Positions 37,401-48,981 of a stretch of DNA of 64,000 nucleotides are shown one piece after another (within the stretch, counting starts at the first letter, position 1; every line of letters starts with the position of its first letter). The notes beneath the pieces were generated by a model. It did not search any database. It worked only from the letters and a program-made list of their open reading frames with translations, and was not told the origin of the DNA. This DNA comes from Platynereis dumerilii (taxonomy: Eukaryota > Annelida > Polychaeta > Phyllodocida > Nereididae), in NCBI GenBank assembly GCA_026936325.1, contig JAPTHN010000004.1, positions 29,443,910 to 29,507,909 of the forward strand. Direction: 5' to 3'. Position numbers and translations under genes: made by a program.

Positions 37401-40400
37401 AAACATGTTATTGTATCTCTAAGCAGAGACTGCGGTCTGAAACCTGGAAACTGGCCTTCCACTGCTCTACTAAAATTAATAACATCAGTTTCATGAAGTA
37501 AAAAACTCCTAATAATACTGTAAACAGTCATTTTGTACTCATAATTATGAAGATATGCTAATTAGCTTTCTACTGATACTACAATTTGACTCCTTGGCCT
37601 CGCAAACATCAGAATTGATATATCGTATAAGGTTGCACCTGCGATAGGTCCTTAGATACACAATAAATTGCATATATCTATCATGCTAGTTTTTGGGAGA
37701 TTCTGGTTGCTATGGCAACATATTTCGAATATAATACTTTCCATCAGTTTTGAATATATTTTGTCCGCAATTCACTTTTTTTGTATGTGATGAGAATTGT
37801 ATTCTACAAATTCAATGGAAATCACTTTGGAGAGAAAATTTACCATTTCTGGTGGTTTCCATAGCAACAAAAACTCTACCAGAATTGTTTTCATAATTAT
37901 GAAAGTGAATGTGATCTATTCCTAAAATATCATAAGGCAACTTTTCATGGTTAGTGAGAAATGGCCATTTGAAAAAGAGGAATTCATGAAATTGATGGCT
38001 TTGTTATTTCAATATAGTTGCCATAGCAACACAATAAAAATCTGATACTGAGATACCAACTGACTGAAAGAGTTATCCACCAGATTTCAGATTATTTTGG
38101 GGCATAAGCAGATGAAACTCAGAATATAAATATTTTGCAGTTTAGCAAGATTTTGTGTGGTCAGAGAGAGGAATAATGCAAAATAAATCTGTAAATACAC
38201 CAATTTTGTTTCATTTTATGAGCAAATATGCAAAGTAGCTTTCTTTTGATATCAAAATTAGATTCCTTGGCCTCATAAAAATCTAGATTGATGTATCATA
38301 AAAGACTCTACCTTAAATAAGTCCAGAGATACGCAACAAATTGTATATCTATTGTGCTAGCATCTGAAACATGTTTATTCTGGTTGCTATGGCAACATAA
38401 TTCATATATAATACTTTGTTTGTTTTTGAACAAGTGTTTAATTTAGATTTTGCCCATTTTTCAATCTTTTTGCTTTGAATTAACATGGTATTGTACACAT
38501 TCGGTGAAAATCACTTTGAAATGCATGTTTGCCAATTCCGGTGGTTACCATGGCAACCAAAATTAGTCAATGGAATGTTTTCAAAATTTTGAAAGTATGG
38601 TTGAGCTTCCCCTAAAATATCAGCTGGTTATGTTGCTTGCCTTTTGAGAGGCAGCCATTTGAAAACTAGGACCTCATGGGAGTTCTGGTTCCATAATTTT
38701 TAATTGGTTGCTATAGCAACACACTCAAATAAAATCTGATTTTGTAACACCCACTGGTTGAAAGAGTTGCCCCACCAGAATTCAGATATTTATAATTTTT
38801 TAAGTTATACTGTTAAATTGTAGCTCTCTAAAAGAAAATAGGAACACAAACTAACAAAATCTGAGAAATAGTCTCCTAAAATGTTGCCATGGCAACAAGA
38901 AAGAGATGGAAAATCAAAATTTCACCCATAAAGTAGTGAGACCAGTAAAAGGCACCACATTACTCATCAATAAAAGGCTTGCTTCCCCAGCAACTGTGAT
39001 ACACCATGATAAGTTTTATAAAATTTATTTTGACAAAAGCAGACTTGTTGCCATGGAAACCAAAATAAAACATCTCCGGTCCAAGAAATTGATAAAACCA
39101 TGGCCACCATCAAAAAATTCAGAAAATTTCCTTTCCGATAGTACCAAATTTGAGGAGGTGTGGATCGCTGCGAACAGAAATCCCAATTTTGAGGGGTTGG
39201 CTCCCTGACTATGATTGATGAGGTGGGAGAGAGAGCGGGAGACCTCAGTATGTTACACATAATTTAACACACGTCAGGAATCTTTAACTTGCCCAGCACA
39301 GTCACTGACACAAGGGCCGCCAATTGAACGTCTCATCCGAACGACATAGTATACAACCTTGTGGCAAGTGGCCATCACAAAACTTGAATACATTTTGGGG
39401 AAATTTTTAATAACTCTACTGACCACTCTTTACATTGCAGGAAATCGAGGGGGACGGATAGTTGAATTTGAGTATTTCATGACTAAATATGGCTTTTGGG
39501 ACATCATCATACGAGGCGATAGATCGGACATTGCTCAGATGCAATTCTTTGGTCCAGATTTTTCATCATACATGATGACCGCACAAAAAAATGTGAGTAT
39601 ATCATTTTAATGCACAACAAGCGCTTCTGATTATCGTGGCCATAATATAACAAATGTAGGTCAATTGTTTTGCAAATATCATGATTACCATAATTTAGGT
39701 CAACTTCATCAAGTCCCCTGCCTCAGAAAGGGTCACCTGAAAAGTGGCATAATAGGATGATCCAAAATAGCACGTCAATTTTTTGAAAGGATCTCCTAAA
39801 GTCCTCGATTTGATGCTAAAAATTGATGGAAACATTCGTGAAACTATCACATGAAAAATGTCAGCTTATTCTATGAAGTTTAAAAGGTTGCACTAAGCCT
39901 TCAAAATTTATAATATCAATCCTCTGTCTCTTCGGGTCTGTGTCAGAGCCCGAAAGAGTGGAGTCCTCGCAGTCTCTTTAAATATAAAAGAATTTTATTG
40001 ACATCGAAAGCTAAGTAACAACTACATGATCATAGTACCATAGTACATGCTACTGTCACCTGTCGCAAAGTTAGTTTTGTTATAATGTTGCATGCTCCAA
40101 GAAATAGTTCCAATTTCATCAATGCACTTTGTGACTCATGATAGCCAATGAAGTGTCATCATGTTCAGGCTGCCGGATGAGCATGTAGCACAGGTGGTAC
40201 AAACCTGCACATTTTTAATAGACACCTTATCATGTCAACTGTCTGTGATACAAAGATGGTTAATGTACCCCTTCTCAAAATATTTTATTTAAGGCCATTA
40301 GCATATTATAAATGATAAACTCATCTTAACTGCGTCTTCTGCAATGGGAAAAATTAATTTTACTCCATGAAAGCCATCCAGTCAAGTTGAAATTCATTGT

Positions 40401-41376
40401 TGTTGATCACTAAAATTGTTGACTTTTCAAGCAGCGACAAATTCCCACAGAATGTAAATTTTTTGTCATGTTCGTCAATTTTGTGTAGCTACTATTGCAA
40501 GGAATGACCAAATAAAAAAAAGTTCTAAATCTAGTTCCCAAAAGATACTTTACAAGGTTTGATTGTATTGTGGATTTTTGAATACTGGGACAACCGTTCT
40601 CCACAGAATATTATACTTCGAAGCAAAGGAATATATAAAATTATTAACAATGGTCGCAGAATCAACAATTTCATTCTGTATCATTGTATTTTTACAAGAA
40701 TGACCAAAAAAGAAGTCTTAGTCTGAAGAAATCTTATTCTTAATCTTAGAATCAGTATTTTATAGCAATTACTTTTGTAGGTTATTATTGTTTTATTGTT
40801 TGCTGAGTGCTACTTTTGGCATGGGTTAGGAATTTGGTGCATGACAGAGGAGATATTTCATGGCATCTTGAACTGGATTAAAGTAAGAGCACCACATGGG
40901 TATCATCACTTTAGCTGCGATTCCATGCCAATTCAAGTTTAAAGGTGTGAAATGACCCATTACAGCTTTATACACAACCTATTTGAAGTCTTCTGACATA
41001 AGTGATTTTCAATTAAAATCTTTGATTTTAATCACTGATTTTAGTCATGATTTTTGAAATCAAATGATTTAAATCAAGCTACCCTGGCCATGGGAACATT
41101 GCCCAAGGTTAAGTTAGAGTAATCATATGATGTGTCTGTGGGTTTCAGCAAACGATGAAGGGAGAAGACTTCAAGTTTGAGATCATGAACGAAGGACCAC
41201 GGGGATGCGCCCTGCAGGTGCAAATGCGACGACACATTCTGACGACAGTCGAAGGTCTCGTCAACAGGGTGAGGATCATGAATGACCTGACTGCCGCAGG
41301 ATGGCACATGATGTTTCCGCCCAGTTATAGAGAAATTAACAATATCCGAGAATTGTGGGTGCTTCCTCCAAATTGA
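29639..41376 (+). CDS. P1: best-preserved member of the unrecognised small-protein family
   Basis: Three exons join in frame: 29639-29821 (phase 1 to 1), 39441-39592 (1 to 0) and 41149-41376 (0 to stop). All have GT/AG borders. A 16-bp first exon like those of P2 and P4 (MASxK) would fit phase 1 and give about 192 residues, but I could not place it. Exon 2 begins KIDGALQDQRYAIKV. Exon 3 has the core DRSDIAQMQFFGPDFSSYMM, matched in P2 (KSDVACMNFFGPDF) and P3 (KSDLSSLQLFGQII). Exon 4 contains GWHMMFPPSYREINNIRELW, matched in P2. No signal peptide, transmembrane segment or domain known to me; likely intracellular. The 9.6-kb intron 2 holds a MITE relic and the 4.5-kb fold-back element. P1 lies on the opposite strand between P2 exons 1 and 3, so the two overlap head-on or one model is misassembled. 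Confidence 0.72.
29830..31440. other. Intronic or intergenic sequence, no exon seen
   Basis: Start of P1 intron 2. Open frames of 66-102 codons here lack motifs or splice context. From about 31500 to 31750 the sequence resembles 48340-48560 in the same orientation, an additional interspersed or duplicated segment. Confidence 0.45.
31860..33780. other. No gene recognised
   Basis: Holds a hAT-like right terminus near 32240-32290 (CCCTTATTTCGACCACTG, without a matching left end), a short inverted pair GTGGCTCACTAC / GTGGTGAGCCAC (about 32850-32930), and a G-run at 33403-33415. Confidence 0.45.
33781..34275. mobile_element. MITE copy R2 (partial)
   Basis: Starts AACAGTTCAACAAAAATATT after a TA and runs colinear with R1 (3915-4467) to the GCCAGGAATAATGCCAC block. 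The right inverted end is missing. Inside P1 intron 2. Confidence 0.65.
34695..39209. mobile_element. 4.5-kb inverted-repeat (fold-back) DNA element packed with X-box-like palindromes
   Basis: Ends GTCAGGGAGCCAA / TTGGCTCCCTGAC, with TA on both sides (34693-34694 and 39210-39211). The arms, about 34.7-36.9 kb and 37.5-39.2 kb, are long diverged inverted copies. Within the arms, units of about 700 bp recur. About 20 copies of GTTGCYATRGCAAC or near variants occur, e.g. 34854, 35018, 35194, 35357, 35520, 35890, 36050, 36221, 36614, 36774, 37108, 37706, 37855, 38017, 38383, 38544, 38707, 38883 and 39047. Most neighbours are 160-176 bp apart. Each outer arm carries the same frame starting MENQNFT (minus strand from 35008; plus strand from 38906). 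No transposase motif. It sits in intron 2 of P1. Confidence 0.8.
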
Positions 41377-41383
41377 AATTTCA

Positions 41384-41389
41384 AATAAA
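41384..41389 (+). terminator. Polyadenylation signal of P1
   Basis: AATAAA 7 bp after the P1 stop codon. Confidence 0.6.
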
Positions 41390-41457
41390 ATGTTCAAAAA
41401 AAGTATTATATGTTGTATATGTGTTTATCAAACACATTGACAGATCAATCTGAATAG

Positions 41458-41674
41458 TTCACTGTGAAATCTGAAATATTGAGTTAGCTCAGATGATTGA
41501 GGGAGATGGTTGCACAATTTGTTTGAGCCATGATAGCTTGCTGTTTTGAGTTATGATAATCTTTATGTTGTTATAACTTGCAAACGACAAGCTATCTTGG
41601 CTCACAAAGGAATTGTGCAACCATCTCACTCAATCAATGGAGGTAACTCAAAATTCAAAATTTAGTGTTGTAAT
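41458..41674. mobile_element. Palindromic MITE with GAGATGGTTGCACAA motif
   Basis: Arms reading TTGAGTTAGCTCAGATGATT ... GAGATGGTTGCACAATT are inverted to the right of a centre near 41560. A relative with GAGTGAGATGGTTGCACAAG lies at 49490-49770. Confidence 0.65.
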
Positions 41675-42224
41675 GTATTCCTTGATCAAAATAAAACTAC
41701 AGTGTTTGTTGAGCGAGTTTTTTTTTCATTCATGTGGGTGTGTCAATCATCTAAGTCAAAAAATTATTGGTACTTTCAAAGTTTCAAGTGGATGGTGTTA
41801 GCATATGTATAAGTATGCACATTGTACACTTGTCTCCTGATCCCACCGTCTCAACAACAAAAAGATGGAAGATACAATTATGAAATGAAAATTATACTAT
41901 TATGGAACTGGTGTGATAAACCAGGTGTGTTGTAAATATTTTCAGACATTTTCATTTGAGAGTGTGGAATAAGGGACCATTCAGGGGGATTGGAGTTTTG
42001 TCGGTAGCTGCCATTAAAATAATTGCTGCCCTTCTCAGGTTTCATGCAGATTCTCAGTACTCCCCCCCCCCCCCTTCAGGATGGAAGTGAAGTTTTAGTA
42101 CCCCCCCCCCCCCCATACAAAGCAAGGCACACACTACAAATGGGTTTGTGCGGTTACAGCAGTAGCCTACCTTCTTTCTTCCACAAAATACGATTCCATT
42201 AATTTTTTTAGCAGTGCTATTCAG

Positions 42225-42540
42225 AGATTAAAAACGAGATTTTTTTGCCACAGGAGAAGTGAAAATTCTGGTATGATGGCAGGTATACATGTATATGGTG
42301 AGCTATTTCATTTTGCTTCCTCTCAACCTCTTTGTTGTTTCTTGTTATTGAATTGTGAAAATTGTAGATTGTAGTGACCCATAAACAATACATTCATGAT
42401 AGCACTTTACAGTCATAAAACATTTTCAATGCAATTTTAAGTTTTTAACACGTTTTCCTATCTCCAGGGTCTTCAAGTATAATCTATCAGTTCATTGCAC
42501 ACATTTTAACTTTAATTACATCTTAACTATATAATAACTT
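42225..42540 (+). repeat. Duplicated segment, matching 55610-56140
   Basis: The block around ATGGTGAGCTATTTCATT and the following TTCATGATAGCACTTTA and GTCTTCAAGTATAATCTATC stretches recur near 55,670-56,140 in the same order. The exon-like frame of the 55.5-kb copy is not intact here. Confidence 0.6.
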
Positions 42541-42598
42541 CAATAAGAACTGAACAATTTCCAAAACAGTCAATTGAAAATAAGTAGTTAGAACTTTA

Positions 42599-45500
42599 CA
42601 GTGAAACACTTTGATATAGGAAAAATTCTTTCAGGTTCATGTTGATTTTTGCATTCTGTGAGTCATGATACACCATGATTTGTCATGATCATCACATTAG
42701 TATTGGAAAAATATATGCAGCTGATGATTCATGATCACTACCATGTAATATAGTTGTAAATGTGACTAAATATGTGAAACAATTTGACATGGGATGATGA
42801 GTCATCATAGGCATGATTTGTCATAACTGCTTAACCACAGCCCATACGCTGAAGAGATTTTGTTTGTCAGCTGTTGAGAGCACCAATGCCAGTCCAAGGC
42901 AACTGGAGGCCAACAGGATGATGCCATGGGAGGAGGAGCGGTTATGGATAATATAAAAATATACTTCCATCATTAGCTTGGGTACTGCAATGTTGAATCC
43001 GCCTATGTGGCCAAATTCTGTCGCAACTTCGAAATAAACCAAAGTACATAGTAATTATGCAGGTACACTGTACAAAGATAAAATAATACCCTCAATTCTG
43101 ACCATACAGTATCGAAAGCAGCTTGACAATCCAGTCTGCCGGAGCCAGTAAAATACAGCGAAGCTGTCTCCTGATTGCTAGTAGATAAGCTAAGGAAGTA
43201 TGTGTAATAGGAGCAATTTGTTAAATCTCCAGAGGCTTGGTGCTTTCTGTAAGGCCAGACATAATTGATCTTTAGGTTCTCTAATCTTCTCAAGGCACTT
43301 TTTCTAGGGTAGGTCGTTAGGACGAAAAATAAGGTGAAATCTCAGTTTTTTATACATGTCAATATGATAAAAATTGTGGGTATGATAATTTTTCCATAGG
43401 CAGAAAATCGGTTGGGTCGGTCGCTCTGAGAAGCGAAAAATTTAAAAAGTCTGGCCTAAATGACAATAATGTCCTGTCTAGCCTCAGTAAAAAAAATCAT
43501 TCCTTCTTTCTCTTATTTACAATGTGTTGTTCGATCTTGAAATCAAGTTTTGTATGGCGAGTGCTTGAAATAAATAACTGACTCTGGTACATGTATCACA
43601 GTGCAGTACTTTCTCCTCCACAATATGTAATGGTTGACCCCAAATGTATACTGTCCAATTTCCTCACTCCTCCAGGCCTTTCCTTCTTATGGGCACCACC
43701 TGTTTTTGCATGTAGTTGTACCATTCTATACACAAATCCCTTGCTGACACAAAGGCTTTCAGATATCTCTCGTACGCTTTTATCATGCAAATATTTCAGA
43801 TAAATGACTCCATCTCAGCTCAGGTGGATACGCCTTCATTTTGGCAGATGAATAGAAAATTGTCATGAGGGTCATTCCGTGTCAAATCATCAAATTTTCC
43901 AGAAATTTTCCACCAACCCGTCTGCGAATTGGCTGAAAAAATTATAGACTGTTTGCGATCTCAAAGAATGAACTTCCTGAAAATTTCAGCCTGTTCGGTC
44001 AATTTTCCAGGATTTGGCAGAGGTTTGAAAATTGCTGATTTTACCAGTTTTTCAGACATCGGTTTGAACACAATTACACTTTTTGCTCAATAAATATGTT
44101 AATAATTCACCGAGAACATTGAAATTCGAGATCTACACTAACTGTACAATGGCAAAAGTCCGTGAGTTGACAACTAGTGCCTTGTTAAACGGCAATGCTT
44201 GTATGGCCTTGTTAAACTACCCCCTCGAAAATCAATTTTCAGTACAATAAAATTCATATCTCCAGGGGTATACCGGGTATAAATATGAAACTCCTAGGAT
44301 ATATTATGCATATGTATGGTCAAATAATACATGAAAATTGGAGATGTGTTCAGCCTCATTTTTTTAATATAAAATTTTTGAAAAATATTCTATGTATTTG
44401 GCTAAATCCAAAGCAAAATTAGCTAAATCTCAAGGGGTATAGGTGGCATACGCCTGAAACTTTTTCATTATATTTCATGTATGTAGGGTATAATACAGGA
44501 AAGAATTCAGGAACTTGTTCAGCTTACTTTCGGTTCTGCGGAATTTTGAATATTTTTATATCTGTAACTGTAGTGCAACTGGTAAAATTCTGCAAAACCA
44601 AAAGTAAGTTGAACATCTTCCTGAATACTTTCCTGTATTATACCCTACAAACATGCAAGACTACCGGAAATTTTCAGGGATGTGTCTCCTATACCCATTG
44701 ATGTTTCGCTGGATTTGTTATTGACTTAGCCTAACATATAGAATATTTTTCAAAAATTTATACAAAAAAAACGAGGCTGAACACATCGACAATTTTCAAG
44801 TGTTATTTGACCATACATATGCAGACTATATCTGAGAAGTTTAAAGGCGGTCTCTAAAATACCCTTTACAGAAGGGCTACTCGCCAGTTGCACTACTATT
44901 ACAGATCTATATAATATTCAAAATTCTGCAGAACCGAAAGTAAACTGAACATCTTCCTGAATTCTTCCCTGTAGTATTCCCTGCAGATATGAAAGATAAT
45001 AAGAAAGTTTCGGGGGTTTGCCACCGATACCCCTTGAGATATAGCTAGTTTTGCTTTTGGCTTTGCCCAAGACATAGGATATTTTTCAAAAATTTATATT
45101 TAACAAACGAGGCTGAACACATCTCAAACTTTCAAGTAATATTTGACAATACTTATGACAAATATATCTGAGAAGTTTAAAGGCTGTCTCTATAATACCC
45201 TTTGCAGAAAGGCTACTCACCAGTAGCACTACTGTTACAGGTATAAAAATATTCAAAATTCCAAAGAACCCAAAGTAAGCTGTACATGTTCCTGAATTCT
45301 TCACTGTATTATACCCCACAGACATGAAAGATAATTAGAAAATTTGAGGGGTATGCTACCTATACCCCTTGAGATATAGCTAGTTTTGCCTTTGACTTAG
45401 CCAAATACATAGAATATTTTTAAAAAATGTATATAAAAAAAAATGAGGCTGAACACATCTCCAATTTTCAAGTATTATTTGACCAAACATATGCAGAATA

Positions 45501-46197
45501 TATCCTAGGAGTTTCATATTTATACCCGGTATACCCCTGGAGATATGAATTTTATTGTACTGAACATTGATTTTCGAGGGGGTAGTTTAACAAGGCCATA
45601 CAAGCATTGCCGTTTTAACAAGGCACTAGTTGTCAACTCACGGACCTTTGCCATTGTCCAGTTAGTGTAGATCTCGAATTTCAATGTTCTAGGTGGATTA
45701 TTAACATATTTATTGAGCAAAAAGTGTAATTGTGGTCAAACCGATGTCCGAAAAACTGGTAAAATCAGCAATTTTCAATCCTTTGTCAAATCGTGACAAA
45801 TTGACTGATTAAGCGGAAATTTTCAGGAGGTTCATCCTTTGAGACATAAAACAACATATAATTTTTTCGGCTAATTCGCAGACGGGTTGGTGGAAACCAC
45901 TTGTTGATCTGACACGGAATGACCCATCATGAAGGAAGACCAATCACTGCCAGAGCCTGGTTATGACAAATCATCCAAATGACGACCAATCATCCCATGT
46001 CAATATCTTTCATACACAGCTTTGGATCTTACAGATTCACAGCTATGGCATGTAATCTCGATCATGAATCATCAACAGCATATATGCTTCCTATACTAAT
46101 GCAATGATCATGACAAATCATGGTGTATCATGACTCAAAGAATGCAAAAATCAACATGAACCTGAAAGGATTTTTCCTATATCAAAGTGTTTCACTG
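42599..46197 (-). mobile_element. Composite Tc1/mariner-type element A
   Basis: 3,599 bp, TA-flanked (42597-42598 and 46198-46199). Its terminal inverted repeats run about 200 bp, with ends CAGTGAAACACTTTGATATA. On the minus strand near 43590-43850 lies a relict transposase N-terminus: MKAYPPELRW, a frame change, then KSVREISESLCVSKGFVYRM, a helix-turn-helix like those of the IS630/Tc1/mariner superfamily. No catalytic DDE part is seen. A MITE (43253-43460) and a palindromic 2-kb element (43869-45925) lie inside. Almost identical to element B at 51420. Confidence 0.85.
43869..45925. mobile_element. 2-kb palindromic, internally repetitive element inside element A
   Basis: Ends GGGTCATTCCGTGTCA and its inverse. 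The sequence TCATGA flanks both sides, offset by one base on the right, as a possible target duplication. The inside is built of diverged units of about 340 bp in direct and inverted order, each with GAGGCTGAACACAT and GTATTATACCCTACAGACAT-like blocks. Short open frames such as SVGYNTVKNSGTC arise from these units and are not genes. Confidence 0.7.
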
Positions 46198-46294
46198 TAA
46201 AACATCTGCTGACCGGGTTTTATTTACCCTTGTAAAATATAGTCGCACTAAATTCGAAAACTTTTTTTTTCTAATGCTGCTACTAGGGGAACAT

Positions 46295-47612
46295 GGGGAC
46301 CGATGGGCCATGGGGACCGATGGGCCATCCTCTTAACTCCACATCAAAAATGTTTCGTAACATCTAATTTGCATTTTTAGTATTGCTTATCACATCTATG
46401 AATACCATATCGATGACTGATTGATAAGTGATAGCACAAGCGTTCAGGAGGCAAAATGAAATTTTCGACATCTGAATTTTTTTTTTCTTTATTCAGAAAA
46501 AGTTTAATATCTCAAAAGTGTGTAGACTCGAGGCAATATATTTCCTATGATGATTTGCCCTATATATTGGTGGCAATTTACACATTGAATTTTAGGAACA
46601 AGAACCATATTTCACCAAAAAAGAGGGGTTTAACTATTCTGAGAGCTTTTGGGGACCGATGGGCCACCCAACATGGGGACCGATGGGCCACTATTTCTTG
46701 AGATTTTCTATAGGTGGCGTATTGGCATGGGGCTGGATATTAAAGTTTTTTTATGGGAAAAAGCACAATAGAACTTCGGTTTGTATCTGGAAATGTTAAG
46801 TTTTGACTTAAATGAATGCCCTCGAATTTACAGTAATGGATTTGCCCCAGTAATGGCTTCAAACACAATATGGTGGAAATTAGAAATATCCATAATCACA
46901 AACGTTCAATCTAGGTAGTATAGCATTTGGGAAATAATGAACATAAGGACCCCGTTAGACATTGATGCAATATTGAGTGTAGGGCCTAAATTAAATTTTC
47001 CAAAATATAAGTTAATGAACAGCTATTGATGAATTTTATTGTTTTGATTCAAGATTTCTCCTGCAGGTGGCATACTAGTACAGTATTAATGGAAAATTTT
47101 ACTTTTCCCCTAAAAATCTAAAGTGTTGACAGAAATGATTTATTGATGAAGAAACAAATGAAATATTCTTATTTTGTAATATTCATCAACAAATTTGAGG
47201 TATTAGACAAGATTTTGATGATCACGGTGGTAGCCAAACTTCTGTGTCGACCAAATATCAAATAATATTTGTTTGCTTAGTGTACAATGATCCAATCGTT
47301 TTGGAATTCTCCAATACAGTTTTTAATGCATCTGTTCATTTACTGCTAGAATATCATCTCAATAGATCTATTATAACTACAAAAAAGTAACTCATGACAT
47401 TTGTGAAAATTAAGCTTTTTTTCAAAGTGTAAAATCTGGGCATATCTATATTTTTTCGATCTCTTATTGTCCTATGCACTCAGATGGATCAACAAAAACA
47501 TATTGGAAACAAATTTTAAATTATTTTTCCACCGTTTGGCAAGTTATTAGCATGGTCCATCGGACCCCATGGGATGGCCCATCGGTCTCCATGGTTGGGG
47601 ACCGATGGGCCA
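46295..47612. repeat. Region bounded by repeated GGGGACCGATGGGCCA motifs
   Basis: Seven copies of this 16-bp motif or close variants: direct at 46295, 46312, 46651, 46675 and 47597; inverted at about 47552 and 47575. The clustering near both ends of 1.3 kb resembles subterminal motifs of a DNA transposon. No clear terminal repeat or target duplication was identified. No gene in between. Confidence 0.6.
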
Positions 47613-47698
47613 CCCTCTTTCTTGACAGAAAATTTGATTTCTCAACTTTCTTCCTAGGTTGATCTATGTGAATCTTGTATCATTTTAAAGAGAATTAC

Positions 47699-48981
47699 AC
47701 CTGCTAAAAGGGTGCACAGTATGAATCCTGTATCTGAAGCGGATTTGCCTCCATGGTCAATAATTTGTCCGAAAAGTTGCAAGGAGGACAGATCAGATTT
47801 GTGGCCAGTTATTTGCATCTTCCATTCTCCATGGGCACCAATCCAATAAATTATTTCTATTGCGTGTCCTGAAAAATTAAGGTAAGTTTGGGGGGCAAAT
47901 TATTATAAGTTTGGGGGTAATCATTAAATCTGGTGGGGGGGGGGGTTAAAATAAATAATTTCTTGCATGGTTTTGCGAAATAAATAATAAATATATATAT
48001 GGTGCAGACCCCTTGTGATAATTTCAAAACAGAAGGTCACATGATTAGTCTTAACCTGGACTCCAGGCTGCCCTGGCTCAAGGCCATGAGTCAATTTGAC
48101 ATTGTCAAATGTCAAGAAACAATCAGTGCATTGCAAATTCATCGTTTACATTTCTCGTTCCATACTCCTATGTATTGGGTATGAGAGGCCTGTGTGTATA
48201 CTGATGAGTCCACCTGTGGTAATATCAGCTGTTTGTCATTGAAATTTCAACCAAATGCGCACTGAATTGAAATATCCCTAAATTGAGATGCCCTGAGAAA
48301 TATATCTTGTGTGGAGAATTAAACTCAGAACACACACACAAAATGTCAAATGCCAGATTGTGAAATATCACTTAATAAATAACAAGCAAGTGACGCTTAG
48401 TCACATTAGATTTTATATCTGCATGCTCAATTGCAAATCAGCAGTTCTATCTGTTTTTTTGACACAAATTGTATCGGAGATAAGAAAAAAAAGTTCCTCG
48501 GCAGAATAGATCTATCTGATAAGCTGAAGAACTTTGTAAGGTGAAGTCAACATGATTGGACAGGGATCAATTGTTCCATGACCTTTTTATCATTGATTAT
48601 CTGTCACTGATAATTGTGTTTCATGTAATACATTTTTTTAGTTTAAGAATTTCTGTCTTTTAATTTTGAAGTCCAGACAACAGAATTTGCAGAACCTCTG
48701 CATGGTGCAACAACGTGGCAGCACTGCACATGATGTACATAACTTACTGTTTGATCAAAACATTGGCTTGGAGAAAGCACATGTTTCATAAAAAGTCAAT
48801 TCATATAAAATCAAATTGCTGTCAGCTATAGAAAACCACGTAGAACATCTTTGATATTTGACTAGCAGCCTCCCAAATTTCAGTGTGAGTTGGCAAAAAA
48901 TTCTGTGTTGACATGGTCATAGAAGAATTTGGTCTTACCTTTCTTGTAAATAAGTATCCTACGATTTGTCTTGCTAGCCAT
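47699..48981 (-). pseudogene. P3: decayed member of the P1/P2 family
   Basis: Exon 1 at 48939-48981 codes MASKTNRRILIYKK, then a phase-1 donor GTAAGA. Exon 3 at 47699-47868 (170 bp; phase 1 in, 0 out, as in P2) reads GHAIEIIYWIGAHGEWKMQI followed by KSDLSSLQLFG. Its donor GTAATT is weak and it is about eight codons longer than P2 exon 3. A stretch near 47950-48110 translates to GLEPGQPGVQVKTNHVTFCF ... FRKTMQEIIYF, resembling P1 exon 2, but it lacks an AG acceptor and a donor and is followed by a C-run. No exon 4 was found downstream. This could be a pseudogene or a diverged gene with misread exons. Confidence 0.5.

Noticed and set aside
38906-39208. MENQNFT frame as a host gene
   Set aside because: Present in mirror image on both arms of a fold-back element, without splice sites or a known domain. 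Kept as a finding, not as a gene.
34695-39209. Inverted-repeat assembly artefact
   Set aside because: The arms are diverged at many positions and bounded by matching ends with TA, which favours a real element.
43596-43790. Paired-box-like helix-turn-helix protein (also 52364-52627)
   Set aside because: It lies inside TA-flanked composite elements, has a frame change at the start and no host gene structure. A transposase relict explains it.
44104-45720. Several 66-79-codon frames with SVGYNT/LNKYVNN starts
   Set aside because: They repeat with the 340-bp units of the palindromic element, in both copies A and B.
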